Positions 1-8,169 of a DNA stretch of 64,000 nucleotides are shown one piece after another. Source of the DNA: Amycolatopsis oliviviridis. Its GTDB lineage: Bacteria; Actinomycetota; Actinomycetes; Mycobacteriales; Pseudonocardiaceae. Under the pieces are notes generated by a model. That model saw nothing but the letters and a program-made list of their open reading frames with translations. It searched no databases and had not been told where the DNA came from. The stretch is taken from the NCBI RefSeq assembly GCF_014654365.1, contig NZ_BNAY01000008.1:1-64000 (forward strand), read 5' to 3'. The translations under genes were made by a program, and so were the position numbers. How positions within the stretch are numbered: position 1 is the first letter of the stretch; every line of letters begins with the position of its first letter.

Positions 1-330
1 GATCGAGGCATAAAAGTAATGCTCTCAAAGGAACCTCAAACGAGGTTCAAAATAAGCTCTACTGGCTTAGTTCACTAGCACACTGTTGAGTTCTCAAGCA
101 ACACACCCCAGATCGCACCGTGGCTACACGGCCTTATCCGAAGCGGTCATTCCTAGCAGTTTTTGGTGGGACACCCACTCAATCGCTATGAGCGAGAGCT
201 TGGTTCGTGTCCCGGTCGGCCGCTCGGTTTCCCTGGCGACGAAGAGAACTTTACATGGCCGGAAACCCTCGAAAACAGGGGGGTACCTTAACGGCGTTTA
301 CGCAGGTCAGGAGCCATAAACAGGGTCGAC
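1..330 (-). promoter_or_regulatory. Leader and upstream region of an rRNA operon reading leftwards out of the window
   Basis: Read on the minus strand, positions 86-97 give TTGAGAACTCAA inside a longer near-palindrome (84-103). This box is conserved in the leaders upstream of 16S rRNA genes in mycobacteria and relatives, where it is linked to antitermination and processing. A small hairpin follows (31-37 pairing with 42-48). The 16S gene itself would lie to the left of position 1. The promoter should be somewhere between about 120 and 330, but I found no -35/-10 pair good enough to call. No protein gene is supported here. Confidence 0.7.
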
Positions 331-358
331 CGGGCCGATCACGCGGTGATCGGCCCGG
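330..358. terminator. Perfect 13-bp hairpin between the rRNA upstream region and the hydrolase gene
   Basis: Positions 330-342 and 346-358 are perfect inverted repeats with a 3-nt loop and very GC-rich arms. There is no T-run. It may stop transcription entering the rRNA control region or insulate the hydrolase operon; both are inference. Confidence 0.55.
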
Positions 359-449
359 GAGACCCCAGGTGAACTCCCAGGCAAGAACATTGCTCCGAGT
401 ACATTGCACCGTATTGAACCCATCGATTGCACCGATTAGCGTCGGGCTC

Positions 450-1253
450 ATGAGTACTGCGGAACTCGACGGCATCTCCGTCGCTTACGACGACCTCGGC
501 ACCGGGTTGCCCGTCGTCCTCGTCCACGGCCACCCCTTCAACCGTTCGATGTGGCGTCCCCAGGCCGAACGCTTCAGCCGGGAGGGCTACCGGGTCATCA
601 CCGCGGACCTTCGCGGGTACGGCGAGACCGCTCTCCCCGCGCAAAGCGAGAAGACGGGGCTCGACGTCTTCGCCCGGGACATCGCCCGTCTAGCCGACCG
701 CCTCGGTCTCGGGCGGTTCGTACTCGGCGGCCTCTCCATGGGCGGGCAGATCGTCATGGAGTTCCACCGGGCCTACCCCGAGCGCGTCGCCGGCCTCCTG
801 CTCGCCGACACCTCTCCTCAAGAGGAGACCGAAGACGGCAAGCGCGTCCGGAACGAGACGGCGGACCGGGTCCTCGCCGAGGGCATCGGCTGGTACGCCG
901 ACGAGGTGCTCACGAAGATGGTCTCCCCGGACAACGTCCGCACGATGCCGGACGTGGCGGCGCACGTCTTACAGATGATGCGCACGACTCCCCCGGAAGG
1001 AGCAGCGGCCGCGCTCAGGGGACGGGCCGAACGCCCGGACTACCGGGACAGCCTCTCCCGTGTGAAAGTGCCGAGCCTGATCGTCGTCGGGACCGAGGAC
1101 GAGTTCACCCCGGTCTCGGACGCCGAACTCATGCACGACCTGATCCCCGGCTCCACCCTGGCGGTGATCGAGGGCGCCGCCCACATGCCTAACCTGGAGC
1201 GCGAGGCCGAGTTCAACGACGTGTTCGCACGGTTCTTGAAAGAGACAGACTGA
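450..1253 (+). CDS. Alpha/beta hydrolase
   Basis: A 267-residue alpha/beta hydrolase-fold protein. The oxyanion-hole motif HGHPF follows the first strands, the nucleophile elbow is GLSMGG, and a C-terminal GAAHMPN supplies the catalytic His, so the Ser-Asp-His triad looks complete. The frame is open further upstream, but homology starts at this ATG and the upstream part would run through the rRNA-side hairpin, so I place the start here. The stop shares one base with the start of the next dehydrogenase gene, so the two are probably co-transcribed. Substrate unknown. Confidence 0.85.
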   Translation: MSTAELDGISVAYDDLGTGLPVVLVHGHPFNRSMWRPQAERFSREGYRVITADLRGYGETALPAQSEKTGLDVFARDIARLADRLGLGRFVLGGLSMGGQIVMEFHRAYPERVAGLLLADTSPQEETEDGKRVRNETADRVLAEGIGWYADEVLTKMVSPDNVRTMPDVAAHVLQMMRTTPPEGAAAALRGRAERPDYRDSLSRVKVPSLIVVGTEDEFTPVSDAELMHDLIPGSTLAVIEGAAHMPNLEREAEFNDVFARFLKETD

Positions 1254-2020
1254 TGCCCTCCATGCCCCAGAAGACCGTTTTCGTGACCGGTGCCAGCGCC
1301 GGGTTCGGCGTCGAGATCGCCCGCCGGTTCGCCGCGGACGGCGCCAAGGTCGTCGCGGCCGCGCGCAGCAAGGACCGGCTCGACAAGCTGGCCGACGAGC
1401 TGGGTGACAACGTCCTGCCGATCGAGCTGGACGTCCGCGACGCCGACGCGGTGGCCGCGCTCCCCGGCACGCTGCCCGCCGAGTTCGCCGAGGTCGACCT
1501 GCTGGTCAACAACGCCGGCCTCGCGAAGGGCCTCGAGCCCGCCCATCGGGCGAAGCTCGACGACTGGGACCAGATGATCGACACGAACATCAAGGGGCTC
1601 GCGCACCTCACCCGCGCGTTGCTGCCCGGCATGGTGGAACGCGGCCGCGGGCACGTGATCAACATCGGTTCGGTCGCGGGCACGTACGCGTACCCCGGCG
1701 GCAACGCCTACGGCGCGACCAAGGCGTTCGTGCACCAGTTCAGCCTGAACCTGCGCGCGGACCTGCAGGGCACCGGCGTCCGGGTGACCAACGTCGAGCC
1801 GGGCCTGGTCGGCGGGACGGAGTTCTCGGTCGTCCGGTTCGAGGGCGACCAGAGCAAGGCCGACAACGTCTATAAGGGAACGACGCCGCTGACCGCCGCC
1901 GACGTGGCCGAGTCCGTCTTCTGGGCGGCTTCGCAGCCGGAGCACGTGAACATCAACGTCATCGAGCTGATGCCGGTGGTCCAGAGCTTCTCGGCGCTTC
2001 ATATCCATCGGGAGAGCTAA
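1253..2020 (+). CDS. YdfG-like short-chain dehydrogenase (3-hydroxy acid dehydrogenase type)
   Basis: A 255-residue classical SDR. The N-terminal TGASAGFG cofactor motif, NNAG, catalytic Ser in NIGSVAG and YGATK (Tyr and Lys) are all present. The C-terminus (NINVIELMPVVQSFS) matches the YdfG family, NADP-dependent enzymes that oxidise L-allo-threonine, serine or 3-hydroxypropionate, so this subgroup is more likely than a generic reductase. It starts one base inside the hydrolase stop codon. A second in-frame ATG lies 9 bases downstream. Its 3' end overlaps the end of the convergent transposase-like gene by 62 bp. Confidence 0.85.
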   Translation: MPSMPQKTVFVTGASAGFGVEIARRFAADGAKVVAAARSKDRLDKLADELGDNVLPIELDVRDADAVAALPGTLPAEFAEVDLLVNNAGLAKGLEPAHRAKLDDWDQMIDTNIKGLAHLTRALLPGMVERGRGHVINIGSVAGTYAYPGGNAYGATKAFVHQFSLNLRADLQGTGVRVTNVEPGLVGGTEFSVVRFEGDQSKADNVYKGTTPLTAADVAESVFWAASQPEHVNINVIELMPVVQSFSALHIHRES

Positions 2021-3563
2021 GGGCGAAGAGGTCGAAGAGCGCCTGCTGTTCCGGGTTCCGCTCGGTCAGCAGGCGCCGCGTCCGCGGGCGGCCGCCGGTG
2101 GACGGATACCGCAGCACCGTCTCCCCTATCCCGGCGAGACTGTCCATCAGTTCGCGGACCGACAGGTTCATCCCGGCGCGGTCGGCCTCGCGCCGCATGA
2201 GGTGGGTGACCGTCGACGCGAGCACCGTGACCAGCGTGTGCACCGCGATCCGGTGCGGGGTCCAGTCCCAGCGCGGGGCCGGACCGGCGACGGCGGGACC
2301 GGTCAGCCAGCGGAACGTCGAGTCGAGGTGGGTCCGCGCCCGATAGGCCGTGACGACCTCGGACACCGGCCAGTCGTGGTCGGTGACCAGCACCTGTTTA
2401 CCGAAGAACTCGTCATGCAGCCTCGATACGGCGGTGTCGTCGACCTTCCAGGTCAGCCGGATCTCTCCCGGTCTGGTGCCCGCGAGCGACGGCGAGAGCA
2501 CCCGTTCGACGCGGCGGCCGCGGGTGATCCGCGCGATTTCGGCGTTCACCTGGCCCCGGTCGCCCCGATAGGTGCCCGACGCCAGCGCGGCGTCGAGGCC
2601 GGCGAGCTCGCGGGTCGCGGTGCCCAGCTCCTCGCCGAACGCGCGGGCCTGCGCGTTGTGCAGGGTTTCCGAATGGGTCAGGAGCACGCGCCGCCGCACG
2701 CCCGCGACGACAGCCCTGGTGTCGAAGGCGGTGAGCCCGGCGAAGCGTTCCGGGTCGACGGGCTTGCGCGCGGACGCCGGTTTCGCCAGCAGGTCCGGGT
2801 ACTCCGAAAGCGGCAACGCGCCGACGAAATGCCGTCCGAGGTCCAGCTGGGCGGCTTGGCCCGCGGTGAAGATCAGCGTGACCTCGCCCGGGTGGCGGTC
2901 GCGGAGGTCGTCGGCGAGCGCGGCGAACGGCGGCGCTCCTTCCCTCGGGTACGCGTGCGACGCCAGCGGGATCGCGCCGTCCTTGGTCACCACCAGGCCG
3001 AGCCCGGCGAGTTCGCAGTGGCAGGGGTCGGCCGTGCTGAACGTAGCGAACTGCGGGACGTCGACGGCGAGCGCGGCGTTCCCCGTCCCCAGCCAGGAGA
3101 GCACCGCGTCGGCGACGGCGGCCTCGATCCGCGCGATCCGCTCGGGGGTCAGCCGTTGCAGCGCCCGCCAGTGATTCGGCAGGTCGGCCTTCAGGAACTC
3201 CCGCGCGACGCCGTCCTCCCACCAGGCGGCCAGCTCCGTGTCCGGCGCCGTCGCCCGGTGCAGGACGGCGAGCGCGAGGTGCGTGCCCAAGGTGGTCGCG
3301 GCGCGCTGGGCTCCGACGGCGTCGTCGACCCGGCGCACGAAGTCGAGCCGACGCAGCGTGGCCCATACGGCCGCGACGTCGCCGAAGGTCCGGTGCCGCG
3401 CTTCGCCGGGCGCCGAGACGTCGCCCTCCATCGCGCGCCCGATCTCTTCGGCGGTGCCGAGGTAGCGCTGGGAGACGACCCGCGGCTCGCCGTCGACCCG
3501 GGCGGAGGTGACGAGGTAGTAGTAAGTCCGCCCGCCGACCTTCTTGCCGATCACCGAAGCCAC
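1959..3563 (-). CDS. IS1634-like transposase homologue with a degenerate catalytic centre
   Basis: A 534-residue protein. Its N-terminus (GKKVGGRTYYYLV, then SQRYLGTAEEI) is the typical start of IS1634/IS1549 transposases. The catalytic regions are altered: the first Asp region is LAVDVPQF, the usual Asp in the LVFDKG-like segment reads LIFTAG, and the usual Glu in the (Q/H)IEEAFR segment reads HLDSTFR. It may therefore be inactive as a transposase. The full-length frame, the absence of obvious terminal inverted repeats or target duplications, and GC content like its neighbours suggest a resident, possibly domesticated gene. The GTG start at 3561-3563 has only a weak ribosome site. Alignment of the catalytic residues was done by eye. 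Confidence 0.75.
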   Translation of the reverse strand: MASVIGKKVGGRTYYYLVTSARVDGEPRVVSQRYLGTAEEIGRAMEGDVSAPGEARHRTFGDVAAVWATLRRLDFVRRVDDAVGAQRAATTLGTHLALAVLHRATAPDTELAAWWEDGVAREFLKADLPNHWRALQRLTPERIARIEAAVADAVLSWLGTGNAALAVDVPQFATFSTADPCHCELAGLGLVVTKDGAIPLASHAYPREGAPPFAALADDLRDRHPGEVTLIFTAGQAAQLDLGRHFVGALPLSEYPDLLAKPASARKPVDPERFAGLTAFDTRAVVAGVRRRVLLTHSETLHNAQARAFGEELGTATRELAGLDAALASGTYRGDRGQVNAEIARITRGRRVERVLSPSLAGTRPGEIRLTWKVDDTAVSRLHDEFFGKQVLVTDHDWPVSEVVTAYRARTHLDSTFRWLTGPAVAGPAPRWDWTPHRIAVHTLVTVLASTVTHLMRREADRAGMNLSVRELMDSLAGIGETVLRYPSTGGRPRTRRLLTERNPEQQALFDLFALSSPDGYEAPRSSGPPASAR

Positions 3564-3706
3564 ACTTTAGGTAATACACCCCGGCCTGCTGATCGGCAAC
3601 GAAGATCATGCGCTGACCAGCGCAAACAGTGACCGTACCCACATGGGTGACGCGGTGGCGGGATGCACACTGGCAGGTGGAGCGAGTCCGGCCATAGCGT
3701 GCGGGA

Positions 3707-6304
3707 ATGGCATCCCCTGCTGACGCGACCGCCCCCACCACCTCGGCGATGCGCCGTGCGCTCGCCCGGGCCCGCGACGGGAAGACCCTCGACCTCACCG
3801 AAGCCTCGATCCTGCTCCAGGCGCGCGGCGACGACCTCAAGACGCTGTCCGAGCACGCCTCGCGTGTCCGTGACGCCGGGCTCGTCGCGGCCGGCAGGCC
3901 GGGCGTGGTCACCTACAGCCGTTCGGTGTTCATCCCGCTGACCCGGTTGTGCCGGGACCGCTGCGGTTACTGCACCTTCGCGACCGTTCCCGGCCGCGTC
4001 GAATCGCCGTTCCTCTCCCCCGACGAGGTCCTCGACATCGCGCGCAAGGGTGCCGCGATGGGGGTCAAGGAAGCGCTGTTCACCCTCGGCGACCGTCCTG
4101 AGGACCGCTGGACGGCGGCGAAGGACTGGCTCGACGCGCACGGTTACGACGACACGCTGTCCTACGTCCGGGCGATGGCGATCCGGGTCCTCGAAGAGAC
4201 CGGCGTGCTGCCGCACCTCAACCCGGGCGTGCTGACCTGGCAGGACTTCCAGCGGCTCAAGCCGGTCTCGGCGTCGATGGGCATGATGCTGGAGACGACG
4301 GCGAAGCGGCTCTACACCGAGAAGGGCGGCCCTCACTACGGCTCGCCCGACAAGGATCCCGACGTCCGCCTGCGGGTGCTGGAGGACGCCGGCCGCAGTT
4401 CGGTGCCGTTCACCACCGGCATCCTGATCGGCATCGGCGAGAACTTCGAGGAGCGCGCCGACGCGCTGTTCGCGATCCGCAAGGTCGCGAAGACCTACGG
4501 CGGCATCCAGGAAGTCATCGTGCAGAACTTCCGCGCGAAGCCGGACACGAAGATGCGCGCGACCCCGGACGCCGATCTCGAAGAACTCGCGGCGACCATC
4601 GCCGTCGCGCGCCTGGTGCTCGGGCCGACGATGCGCATCCAGGCGCCGCCGAACCTGATCGGCCAGCAGTACGAGCTGATGCTGAACGCCGGCATCGACG
4701 ACTGGGGCGGCGTCTCCCCGCTGACCCCGGACCACGTGAACCCCGAACGCGCGTGGCCGCAGATCGACGAGCTCAAGCGCCGCACCGAGGCGCTCGGGTT
4801 CACCGTGCGCGAGCGGCTGCCGATCTACCCGGAGTACGTCAAGACCGGCGAGCCGTGGCTGGACCCGCGGATGAACGCGCACCTCGCGCCGCTCACCGAG
4901 ACCGAAACCGGCCTGGCGATCGAAGAGGCCATTCCGGTGGGCATCCCGTGGCAGGAGCCGGACGGCGGCTGGAAGGAGGCCGGGCGCACCGATCTGCACG
5001 TCGAGGTCGACACCGTCGGGCGTACCGAGGACCGGCGCAGCGACTTCGACTCGGTGTACGGCGACTGGGACGAGATCAAGGGCAACATCAAGACCGGACC
5101 GCAGCGGTTCGACACCGACATCCGGGATGCCTTGCGCAGCGCGGAAAAGAACCCCGCCGGGCTGTCGGACGACGAGGCACTGGCGCTGCTGCACGCCGAC
5201 GGACCGGAGCTGGAGGCGTTCACCAAGATCGCCGACGACCTGCGGCGCGAAGTGAACGGCGACGACGTCACCTTCGTCGTCACGCGGAACATCAACTTCA
5301 CCAACGTCTGCTACACCGGCTGCCGGTTCTGCGCGTTCGCCCAGCGGCGCACCGACGCCGACGCGTACACGCTCTCGCTGGAGCAGGTCGGCGACCGGGT
5401 CGACGAGGCGTGGGCCGCGGGCGCGACCGAGATCTGCATGCAGGGCGGCATCCACCCGGATCTGCCGGGCACCGCGTACTTCGACCTCGCGGCCGAGGTG
5501 AAGCGCCGTCAGCCGGACATCCACCTGCACTCCTACAGCCCGATGGAGGTCGTCAACGGCGCTTCGCGGACGAACCTCTCGATCGAGGACTGGCTGGCGC
5601 GCGCGAAGGAAGCCGGCGTCGACTCGCTGCCGGGCACGGCCGCGGAGATCCTCGACGACGACGTCCGCTGGGTGCTGACGAAGGGCAAGCTGCCGACGTC
5701 GGAATGGATCAACGTCGTCACCACCGCGCACAAACTCGGCATCACGACGACGTCGACGATGATGTACGGCCACGTCGACACCCCGGCGCACTGGGTCGGG
5801 CATCTGAAGCTGCTGGCGAAGTTGCAGCGGGAAGGCCTGGAGCGCAACGGGCGGCGCGGGTTCAGCGAGTTCGTGCTGCTGCCGTTCATCCACCAGAGCT
5901 CTCCGATCTACCTCGCCGGGCTGGCCAGGGCGGGCACGACGCTGCGCGAAAACCGCGCGGTGCACGCGCTGGCCCGGCTGCTGCTGCACGGGATGATCGA
6001 CAACATCCAGAGTTCGTGGGTGAAACTCGGCGAAGAGGGCAGCCGCGCGGTGCTCCAGGGCGGGGTCAACGACATCGGCGGGACGCTGATGGAGGAGACG
6101 ATCAGCCGGATGGCGGGTGCGGCCAACGGGTCGTACAAGACGATCAGCGACATGCGGGCGATGGTCGAGCCGCTGGGCCGTCCGCTGCGGCAGCGGACCA
6201 CCGAGTACGGCACGCCGACGGCGGAGCGGATCGCCGCGGCGCAGGCGTCCGACGGCGTCGCGACCGCGGTGCGACGGCCGCTGCTGCCGCTTGTCACCAG
6301 CTGA
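3707..6304 (+). CDS. fbiC: FO synthase (7,8-didemethyl-8-hydroxy-5-deazariboflavin synthase), CofG-CofH fusion
   Basis: An 865-residue protein with two radical-SAM domains, as in actinobacterial FbiC. The N-terminal CofG-type domain carries the CX3CX2C cluster motif at Cys82, Cys86 and Cys89, and the C-terminal CofH-type domain carries a second at Cys535, Cys539 and Cys542. Together they join tyrosine to the ribityl-diaminouracil precursor, using SAM radicals, to make FO, the chromophore of coenzyme F420. The length is normal for the fusion. It stands alone and is followed by a strong hairpin. The cell should therefore make F420, which fits the deazaflavin-dependent reductase domain encoded at 44241-44648. 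Confidence 0.97.
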   Translation: MASPADATAPTTSAMRRALARARDGKTLDLTEASILLQARGDDLKTLSEHASRVRDAGLVAAGRPGVVTYSRSVFIPLTRLCRDRCGYCTFATVPGRVESPFLSPDEVLDIARKGAAMGVKEALFTLGDRPEDRWTAAKDWLDAHGYDDTLSYVRAMAIRVLEETGVLPHLNPGVLTWQDFQRLKPVSASMGMMLETTAKRLYTEKGGPHYGSPDKDPDVRLRVLEDAGRSSVPFTTGILIGIGENFEERADALFAIRKVAKTYGGIQEVIVQNFRAKPDTKMRATPDADLEELAATIAVARLVLGPTMRIQAPPNLIGQQYELMLNAGIDDWGGVSPLTPDHVNPERAWPQIDELKRRTEALGFTVRERLPIYPEYVKTGEPWLDPRMNAHLAPLTETETGLAIEEAIPVGIPWQEPDGGWKEAGRTDLHVEVDTVGRTEDRRSDFDSVYGDWDEIKGNIKTGPQRFDTDIRDALRSAEKNPAGLSDDEALALLHADGPELEAFTKIADDLRREVNGDDVTFVVTRNINFTNVCYTGCRFCAFAQRRTDADAYTLSLEQVGDRVDEAWAAGATEICMQGGIHPDLPGTAYFDLAAEVKRRQPDIHLHSYSPMEVVNGASRTNLSIEDWLARAKEAGVDSLPGTAAEILDDDVRWVLTKGKLPTSEWINVVTTAHKLGITTTSTMMYGHVDTPAHWVGHLKLLAKLQREGLERNGRRGFSEFVLLPFIHQSSPIYLAGLARAGTTLRENRAVHALARLLLHGMIDNIQSSWVKLGEEGSRAVLQGGVNDIGGTLMEETISRMAGAANGSYKTISDMRAMVEPLGRPLRQRTTEYGTPTAERIAAAQASDGVATAVRRPLLPLVTS

Positions 6305-6313
6305 CGAAAAGTC

Positions 6314-6362
6314 CGTGACGGCCCCCTGACCCTCGTACAACGGGAGACAGGGGGCCGTCACG
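6314..6362 (+). terminator. Hairpin downstream of fbiC
   Basis: Positions 6314-6328 and 6348-6362 form a perfect 15-bp stem (GACGGCCCCCTG type) with a 19-nt loop, ten bases after the fbiC stop. It resembles the other long GGGG/CCCC hairpins in this window. No T-run follows. Confidence 0.7.
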
Positions 6363-6453
6363 TTCCGTGTGGCACCGCTCACAAGGCGCGGGGGTCACGG
6401 GCGTTTTCTGTGCTAAACCCGAGAATCACTTCCGGGCAGCCGAGAGGACGTCG

Positions 6454-7305
6454 ATGACCGCGAGCGCAGTCCAAGTTGCCGACACCGCCCGCTATCCGCT
6501 CTCCGAACCGGGAAGCCCGGCGTGGCGCGAAATCGTTTCCCGGACCCGCTACGAACTGCGGGAGACGGGCTGCAGCGTACTGGCCGACTTCATCCGTCCG
6601 GAGCTTCGCGACGTCCTTCGCCACGAAGGCGCGAAGATCGCTCCGGAGGCGTACGCGAAGGTCGAACGCGTCAACGCCTACAACATCGCCATCGACACTC
6701 CGCTACCGGAAGACCATCCCGGGCGCACGATCATGGAACGCGGCAACGCCTTCGTGGCGCGGGACCGGATCCCGGCGACCGCGGTCATCCAGCAGCTGTA
6801 CGCGAGCCCCGAGTTCCAGCGGTTCGTCGCCGACTGCTTCGAACTCCCCGCGCTGCACGAACTCGCCGATCCGCTTTCGGGCCTGGTGCTCAACGTGATC
6901 GAACCGGGCCGCTCGCATCCGTGGCATTTCGACACCAACGAGTACACCGTCAGCATGCTCACGCAGGAAGCGGCCGAGGGCGGTGTCTTCGAATATTGCC
7001 CGAACATCCGCTCCGAAGCGGCGGAGAACTTCGACGACGTCCGTGCCGTCCTCGCGGGCGAAGGGGATCACCTGATCCGACGACTCACTCTGCGTCCTGG
7101 CGATCTTCAACTGTTTCGCGGACGCTTCGCGTTGCACCGCGTGAGTAGTGTTCAGGGGGCAGTCGCCCGCCATTCCGCGATCTTCGCGTACAGCGAGCGC
7201 CCTGGGGTCATCGGCAGTCCGGAACGGACCAGACAACTGTTCGGCCGGGTCCTGCCGGAACACGTCGCTTCGGCGGCCGTCCGGGGCGATCAGCTGCTCG
7301 ACTAA
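6454..7305 (+). CDS. Fe(II)/2-oxoglutarate oxygenase of the HalD/BesD (ArpA-like) family, probable hydroxylase
   Basis: A 283-residue non-heme iron oxygenase. The iron site reads H-x-D (His158, Asp160 in WHFDTNEYT) with the distal His228 in ALHRVSS, and Arg239 is placed to bind 2-oxoglutarate. Halogenases of this family, such as BesD, replace that Asp with Gly so that chloride can bind iron; here the Asp is kept, so hydroxylation is more likely. BesD relatives act on free amino acids such as lysine, but the substrate here is unknown. The start has a GAGAGGA ribosome site at 6442-6448. It is the first gene of a three-gene operon with a methyltransferase and a carnitine-type acyltransferase. 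Confidence 0.8.
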   Translation: MTASAVQVADTARYPLSEPGSPAWREIVSRTRYELRETGCSVLADFIRPELRDVLRHEGAKIAPEAYAKVERVNAYNIAIDTPLPEDHPGRTIMERGNAFVARDRIPATAVIQQLYASPEFQRFVADCFELPALHELADPLSGLVLNVIEPGRSHPWHFDTNEYTVSMLTQEAAEGGVFEYCPNIRSEAAENFDDVRAVLAGEGDHLIRRLTLRPGDLQLFRGRFALHRVSSVQGAVARHSAIFAYSERPGVIGSPERTRQLFGRVLPEHVASAAVRGDQLLD

Positions 7306-7320
7306 GTCAGGAGCTTGGCC

Positions 7321-8169
7321 GTGCCCTTGGATGCCACCGGCAAGATCAATTTCGACGACATCTACACCGAGCCCGATCCCCGTGCCTTCTTCGGCACTTT
7401 GCGCAGGCTGGACTACGACATCCCCCAGCAGGCCAAGGCCTACTTCGCGAAGCTGATCGACGAGTACCGCTCGGAGCGGGACGTCAAGGTCCCGACCGTG
7501 CTCGACCTCGGCTGTTCCTACGGCGTCAACGCGGCCCTGCACAGATGCGACACCACCATGGAGCGGTTGTACGACCACTACGCCTCCGCCGAAGCGCTGA
7601 GCCGGGACGAGCTGATCGCAGACGACCGGCGGATGGTCGAGAGGCTCGCCGTCGGCGACGAAGTCCGCTTCATCGGTCTCGACGCCTCCGCGCCCGCGTT
7701 GGACTACGCGCTCGCCGCGGGCTTCATCGACGAAGCGATCCACGCTGATCTGGAGAACGAGGACCCGACGGAGGACCAGCGCGCGCTGCTGGCCGACGTC
7801 GACATCGTCATCTCGACGGGCTGCGTCGGCTATGTCACCGAGAAGACCCTCGTCCGGATCGCGCGGGAAAACCGGCCGTGGATGGCGCATTTCGTCCTCC
7901 GGATGTTCTCCTACGGCCCGGTCGCCGACAGCCTCGGCGAGCTGGACTACGAGACCGCCGGGATCGACGGCGTCTTCCGGCAGCGGAGGTTCGCTTCGGA
8001 AGAGGAACAGACGCAGATCCTGGACAATCTGTCCGTCGCGGGTCTCGACCCGCGTGGGCTGGAGGCCAACGGCCGGCTGTACGCGCGGCTGTTCGTCTCC
8101 CGTCCGAACGGCGCGGCGGGCGGGCTCGCCTCCGCGCTGAACGCCCTTCCCCTTCGAGATCAAGGATGA
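7321..8169 (+). CDS. Class I SAM-dependent methyltransferase-like protein
   Basis: A 282-residue protein with the SAM-binding motif I VLDLGCSYG at residues 60-68, an acidic motif II (IGLDAS) and a post-motif strand DIVISTGCVGYVT. I chose the GTG start at 7321 because AGGAG at 7309-7313 is then 7 bases away; a TTG at 7315 would be too close. Its end overlaps the acyltransferase start by four bases (ATGA), a sign of translational coupling. The target is unknown. Beside an amino-acid-type oxygenase and a carnitine-type acyltransferase, N-methylation of an amino acid is a reasonable guess. Confidence 0.75.
   Translation: MPLDATGKINFDDIYTEPDPRAFFGTLRRLDYDIPQQAKAYFAKLIDEYRSERDVKVPTVLDLGCSYGVNAALHRCDTTMERLYDHYASAEALSRDELIADDRRMVERLAVGDEVRFIGLDASAPALDYALAAGFIDEAIHADLENEDPTEDQRALLADVDIVISTGCVGYVTEKTLVRIARENRPWMAHFVLRMFSYGPVADSLGELDYETAGIDGVFRQRRFASEEEQTQILDNLSVAGLDPRGLEANGRLYARLFVSRPNGAAGGLASALNALPLRDQG

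Noticed and set aside
1-330. A tRNA or protein gene at the left edge
   Set aside because: No cloverleaf fold could be drawn and the short frames have no coding character; the conserved rRNA leader box explains the sequence.
207-449. Upstream extension of the first hydrolase frame
   Set aside because: It would run through the rRNA-side hairpin and has no similarity to hydrolases; the domain begins at the ATG at 450.
3551-6382. 943-codon open frame antisense to fbiC
   Set aside because: Shadow of a high-GC gene; the product is Arg/Val-rich with no domain, and fbiC fully explains the region.
6454-7305. Calling the HalD/BesD-family enzyme a halogenase
   Set aside because: The Asp that halogenases replace with Gly is present, so hydroxylation is the better guess.
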